NCBI RefSeq assembly: GCF_003591005.1
Contig: NZ_QYYD01000005.1
Span: 124,001-188,000 of the forward strand
Direction of reading: 5' to 3'
DNA from: Rhodopseudomonas palustris
Lineage (GTDB): Bacteria; Pseudomonadota; Alphaproteobacteria; Rhizobiales; Xanthobacteraceae
Length of the DNA stretch: 64,000 bases
A model generated the notes under the pieces. The model was not told where the DNA came from. It ran no database searches and saw nothing but the letters and a program-made list of their open reading frames with translations. Position 1 is the stretch's first letter. Each line of letters opens with the position of its first letter. Shown here in pieces: positions 61,013 to 64,000 of the stretch. The position numbers and the translations under genes were made by a program.

Positions 61013-62263
61013 ATGCATTATTCCGTGTTTTCGCTGGCGCGCGAGGCGCTGCGTGGTCATCGCGGCTGGCGCCCGGTATGGCGCGACGCCGAACCGCGGC
61101 GACACTACGACGTTGTGATCGTCGGCGGCGGCGGCCATGGCCTCGCCACCGCCTACTATCTGGCCAAGCGGCACGGCATCCGCAACGTCGCCGTGCTGGA
61201 AAAGGGCTGGATCGGCTCCGGCAATGCCGGCCGCAACACCACCATCATCCGCTCCAACTATCTATTGCCCGGCAATCAGCCGTTCTACGAGCTGTCGATG
61301 CAGCTTTGGGAGGGGCTGGAGCAGGAGCTGAACTACAACGCGATGGTGAGCCAGCGCGGCGTGCTCAATCTCATCCATTCCGACGCCCAGCGCGACGCCT
61401 TCGCGCGGCGCGGCAACGCCATGCTGCTGTCCGGCGCCGATGCGGAGTTGCTCGACGCCGACGCCGTGCGCAAGATGCTGCCGCTGTTCGATTTCGACAC
61501 CGCGCGGTTTCCGATCAAAGGCGGGCTGCTGCAGCGGCGCGGCGGCACGGCGCGGCACGACGCCGTGGTGTGGGGCTATGCGCGCGGCGCCAGCGACCTC
61601 GGCGTCGACATCGTGCAGAGCTGCGAAGTCACCGGCTTCGTCCGCGACGGCGACCGCGTTCTCGGGGTCGAGACCAGCCGCGGCACCATCGGCTGCGGCC
61701 GGGTCGGCCTCGCGGTCGCGGGCAGCAGCTCGCGGGTCGCGCGCATGTTGAACCTGAAGCTGCCGATCGAGAGCTATCTGATCCAGGCCTTCGTCACCGA
61801 AGCGATCAAACCGCTGATCCCCGGCGTCGTCACCTTCGGTGCCGGGCACTTCTACATCAGCCAGTCCGACAAAGGCGGCCTGGTGTTCGGCGGCGACATG
61901 GACAGCTACAACTCCTATGCCCAGCGCGGCAATCTGCCCGTGGTCGAGGATGTCTGCGAAGCCGGCATGGCGCTGATGCCGGCGATCGGCCGGATGCGCA
62001 TCCTGCGCAATTGGGCCGGCCTGCTCGACATGTCGATGGACGGTTCGCCGATCATCGACAAGCTGCCGGTGGACGGCGCCTGGCTCAATGCCGGCTGGTG
62101 CTACGGCGGCTTCAAGGCGACGCCGGCGTCGGGGCTGTGCTTCGCGCATCTCCTGGCAACCGGAGACAGCCATCCGGTCGCTCGCGAGATGCGGCTCGAC
62201 CGTTTCGCCAAAGGCCAGCTGATCGACGAAAAGGGCCGCGGCGCCCAGCCCAATCTGCATTGA
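61013..62263 (+). CDS. soxB: Sarcosine oxidase beta subunit SoxB
   Basis: The protein has 416 residues from ATG 61013 (MHYSVFSLAREALRGHRGW, the normal SoxB opening). The Rossmann FAD motif is VVIVGGGGHGLATAYYLAKR (about 33-52), followed by GSGNAGRNTTIIRSNYL. The C-terminal substrate-domain motif is NAGWCYGGFKATPASG. SoxB holds the catalytic FAD and covalent FMN of heterotetrameric sarcosine oxidase, which oxidises sarcosine to glycine with transfer of the methyl group to tetrahydrofolate. soxD starts 12 bases after its stop. Confidence 0.95.
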   Translation: MHYSVFSLAREALRGHRGWRPVWRDAEPRRHYDVVIVGGGGHGLATAYYLAKRHGIRNVAVLEKGWIGSGNAGRNTTIIRSNYLLPGNQPFYELSMQLWEGLEQELNYNAMVSQRGVLNLIHSDAQRDAFARRGNAMLLSGADAELLDADAVRKMLPLFDFDTARFPIKGGLLQRRGGTARHDAVVWGYARGASDLGVDIVQSCEVTGFVRDGDRVLGVETSRGTIGCGRVGLAVAGSSSRVARMLNLKLPIESYLIQAFVTEAIKPLIPGVVTFGAGHFYISQSDKGGLVFGGDMDSYNSYAQRGNLPVVEDVCEAGMALMPAIGRMRILRNWAGLLDMSMDGSPIIDKLPVDGAWLNAGWCYGGFKATPASGLCFAHLLATGDSHPVAREMRLDRFAKGQLIDEKGRGAQPNLH

Positions 62264-62275
62264 GGGGACGAAGCG

Positions 62276-62536
62276 ATGCGGATCAGATGTCCCTTCTGCG
62301 GCGAACGCGACCTCGGCGAATTCAGTTATCTCGGCGACGCGGAGGCGCGGCCGAATCCGGCGGCGCCCGATGCGGCGCAGCTGTTCTACGAGGCGGTGTA
62401 TCTGCGCGACAACCCGGCCGGGCCGCACGACGAACTCTGGTATCACGCCCAAGGCTGCCGCGGCTGGCTGCGCGTGACGCGCGACACCCGCACCCACGCC
62501 ATCATCAATTCCGTCTTCGCGAGTGAACGGCCATGA
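62276..62536 (+). CDS. soxD: Sarcosine oxidase delta subunit SoxD
   Basis: The protein has 86 residues. The zinc site cysteines are visible in MRIRCPFCGERDLGEFSY; WYHAQGCRGWLRVTRD gives the third region. It binds zinc and helps assemble the tetramer. ATG 62276 follows GAGGGGACG by a short spacer. Its stop overlaps the soxA start by ATGA. The gene order B-D-A is the common one. Confidence 0.95.
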   Translation: MRIRCPFCGERDLGEFSYLGDAEARPNPAAPDAAQLFYEAVYLRDNPAGPHDELWYHAQGCRGWLRVTRDTRTHAIINSVFASERP

Positions 62537-64000
62537 GCGGAGCAGCGCAAGGGCACGCCGCCGGCCGGCTCGCGCAAGGCGGCCTGATCGACCGCTCGAA
62601 ACGGATCGACTTCAGCTTCGACGGCGCCAGCTACTCCGGCTACGCGGGCGATACGCTGGCCTCCGCGCTGCTCGGCAGCGGCGTGCGGCTGGTCGGACGT
62701 TCGTTCAAGTATCACCGGCCGCGCGGCGTCCTCACCGCCGGCTCGGAGGAGCCGAACGCGCTGGTCGAACTGCGCAGCGGCGCACGGCGCGAGCCGAACA
62801 CCAAGGCGACCACGGTCGAGCTGTTCGACGGCCTCGCGGCGAACAGCCAGAACTGCTGGCCCTCGCTCGGCTTCGACATCGCGGCGGTCAACTCGCTGCT
62901 GGCGCCGTTCCTCTCGGCGGGTTTCTACTACAAGACCTTCATGTGGCCGGCGTCGTTCTGGGATAAGGTCTACGAGCCGGCGATCCGCCGCGCCGCCGGC
63001 CTTGGCCGCGCCAGCGGCGAGGCCGATCCCGACAGCTACGACAAAACCCACGCGTTCTGCGACCTGCTGGTGATCGGCGGCGGCCCCGCCGGATTGATGG
63101 CGGCGCTCAGCGCCGGCCGCGCCGGCGCCCGCGTCATCCTGTGCGACGAGGATTTCGTCACCGGCGGGCGACTGAACGGCGAAGCCCGCGAGATCGATGG
63201 CCGCGCCGGCGCCGAATGGGCCGCAGGCATCGTCGCCGAGTTGCAGGCCATGCCCAACGTCCGGCTGCTGCGGCGAACCACCGTGTTCGCGGTCTATGAC
63301 GGCGGCACCTATGCGGCGCTGGAGCGTGTCAGCGATCATCTGCCGGTGCCGCCGCCTTATCAGCCGCGACAGCGCTATTGGAAGATCGTGGCGCGGCGCA
63401 GCCTGCTGGCCGCCGGCGGCATCGAACGGCCGCTGGTGTTCGGCGGCAATGATCGCCCCGGCGTGATGCTCGCGTCCGCGGTGCGCAGCTATCTGCATCG
63501 CTACGCCGTGGTGCCGGGCCAGCGCTGCGCCGTGTTCACCTGCTGCGACGACGCCTGGCACACGGCGTTCGACCTGGCCGGCGCCGGCATCGACGTCGCC
63601 GCCGTGATCGACCGCCGGCCGGACGTCGCGCCGCATCTCGCCGTCCGTGCATCTGAATTGGGCATCGCGGTGCAGACCGGCGCCGATGTCATCGACACTA
63701 GGGGGCGGCAGCAGCTTCGTTCGATCACCGTCCGCGATGCCGCGGGGCGTAGCAGCAAGCTCGACGTCGACCTGCTGGCGATCTCCGGAGGATGGAGCGC
63801 CAACATCGCGATGACCACGCATCTCGGCGGCCGACCGCAATGGTCGGACGCGCATGCGAGCTTCATCGCCACTGCACCGCCGCCCGGCATGACCATCGCC
63901 GGAGCCGCCGCCGGCCACTTCAGCCTCGCCGACGCGCTGCGCGACGGCGCCGCCGCCGGCGTCGCCGCCGCGAGCGATTGCGGCTTCACGGCGCGCAGTT
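62533..64000 (+). CDS. soxA: Sarcosine oxidase alpha subunit SoxA, 3' end cut by window edge
   Basis: The frame is open from ATG 62533 to the edge, 489 residues of a protein that usually has about 1000. The N-terminal ferredoxin-like fold (FDGASYSGYAGDTLASALLG; RSFKYHRPRG) precedes an NAD-binding domain with LVIGGGPAGLMAALSAGRAG near 185. Then AGGIERPLVFGGNDRPGVML matches the SoxA core. The C-terminal tetrahydrofolate-binding domain lies beyond the edge, as should soxG. Confidence 0.95.
   Translation, partial: MSGAAQGHAAGRLAQGGLIDRSKRIDFSFDGASYSGYAGDTLASALLGSGVRLVGRSFKYHRPRGVLTAGSEEPNALVELRSGARREPNTKATTVELFDGLAANSQNCWPSLGFDIAAVNSLLAPFLSAGFYYKTFMWPASFWDKVYEPAIRRAAGLGRASGEADPDSYDKTHAFCDLLVIGGGPAGLMAALSAGRAGARVILCDEDFVTGGRLNGEAREIDGRAGAEWAAGIVAELQAMPNVRLLRRTTVFAVYDGGTYAALERVSDHLPVPPPYQPRQRYWKIVARRSLLAAGGIERPLVFGGNDRPGVMLASAVRSYLHRYAVVPGQRCAVFTCCDDAWHTAFDLAGAGIDVAAVIDRRPDVAPHLAVRASELGIAVQTGADVIDTRGRQQLRSITVRDAAGRSSKLDVDLLAISGGWSANIAMTTHLGGRPQWSDAHASFIATAPPPGMTIAGAAAGHFSLADALRDGAAAGVAAASDCGFTARS

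Noticed and set aside
1-64000. CRISPR array
   Set aside because: No regularly spaced 25-40-base repeats with unique spacers and no cas genes were seen; the 21-bp repeats at 1546 lack spacers.

Overview
The window looks like chromosomal DNA of an alphaproteobacterium of the Bradyrhizobium/Rhodopseudomonas group. The support is the high G+C core genes with rhizobial-type products, the inverted palindromic repeat at 51303-51392 that is typical of that group, and the urease, sarcosine oxidase and amide-uptake gene families. The species cannot be named from sequence alone.

Positions 1-28749 are a horizontally acquired island. It ends exactly at the 3' half of a tRNA-Ser(TGA) gene (28686-28749). 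The 5' half is absent, so the intact tRNA and the other attachment site should lie to the left of the window. The island looks like two tandem integrations. A second, degraded att-like site (22559-22650) sits just upstream of a complete tyrosine integrase, with the same internal spacing as the site at 28622-28749. The left element carries a radical SAM/SPASM enzyme cut by the window edge, a small gene of unknown role, a sigma factor, a ParA/MinD-like ATPase, a Lon-like AAA+ ATPase, and a complete type 3 BREX phage-defence operon (HTH gene, brxF, brxC, an additional RecG-C-terminus-like ATPase gene, pglX, brxHII, pglZ, brxA). The right element carries a HipB/HipA toxin-antitoxin pair and an AT-richer cassette: NTF2-like protein, CYTH-like protein, B12-binding radical SAM enzyme and an unrecognised protein. 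An integrase-like remnant lies beside the tRNA end.

Positions 28800-35780 return to core-like DNA. There is an IS66 transposase remnant, then a tightly coupled lipid/envelope operon (PmtA-like methyltransferase, DedA protein, LpxH-like phosphoesterase, GT4 glycosyltransferase), a two-component system, and a decayed fragment of a molybdenum hydroxylase large subunit.

Positions 35783-59782 form an amide and urea nitrogen-acquisition region. On the minus strand, a branched-chain-type ABC transporter (binding protein, two ATPases, two permeases) is followed by two N,N-dimethylformamidase-like enzymes. In the second permease, a dimethylformamidase small-subunit domain is fused to the C-terminus. 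A divergent LuxR-type regulator and a CbbQ/CbbO (MoxR AAA+ and VWA) pair follow on the plus strand. Then, on the minus strand, come amiC-amiR-amiE (amide sensor, ANTAR antiterminator, aliphatic amidase, with an intrinsic terminator in the leader before amiE) and ureE-F-AB-C-G-D, with fused gamma and beta urease subunits. A candidate sigma-54 promoter precedes amiC, which fits nitrogen control. The genes would import amides, hydrolyse them to ammonia plus acids or amines, and split urea.

Positions 59968-64000 hold a GlxA-type AraC regulator and a divergent soxB-soxD-soxA sarcosine oxidase operon that runs off the right edge. Sarcosine oxidation fits the methylated-nitrogen theme.
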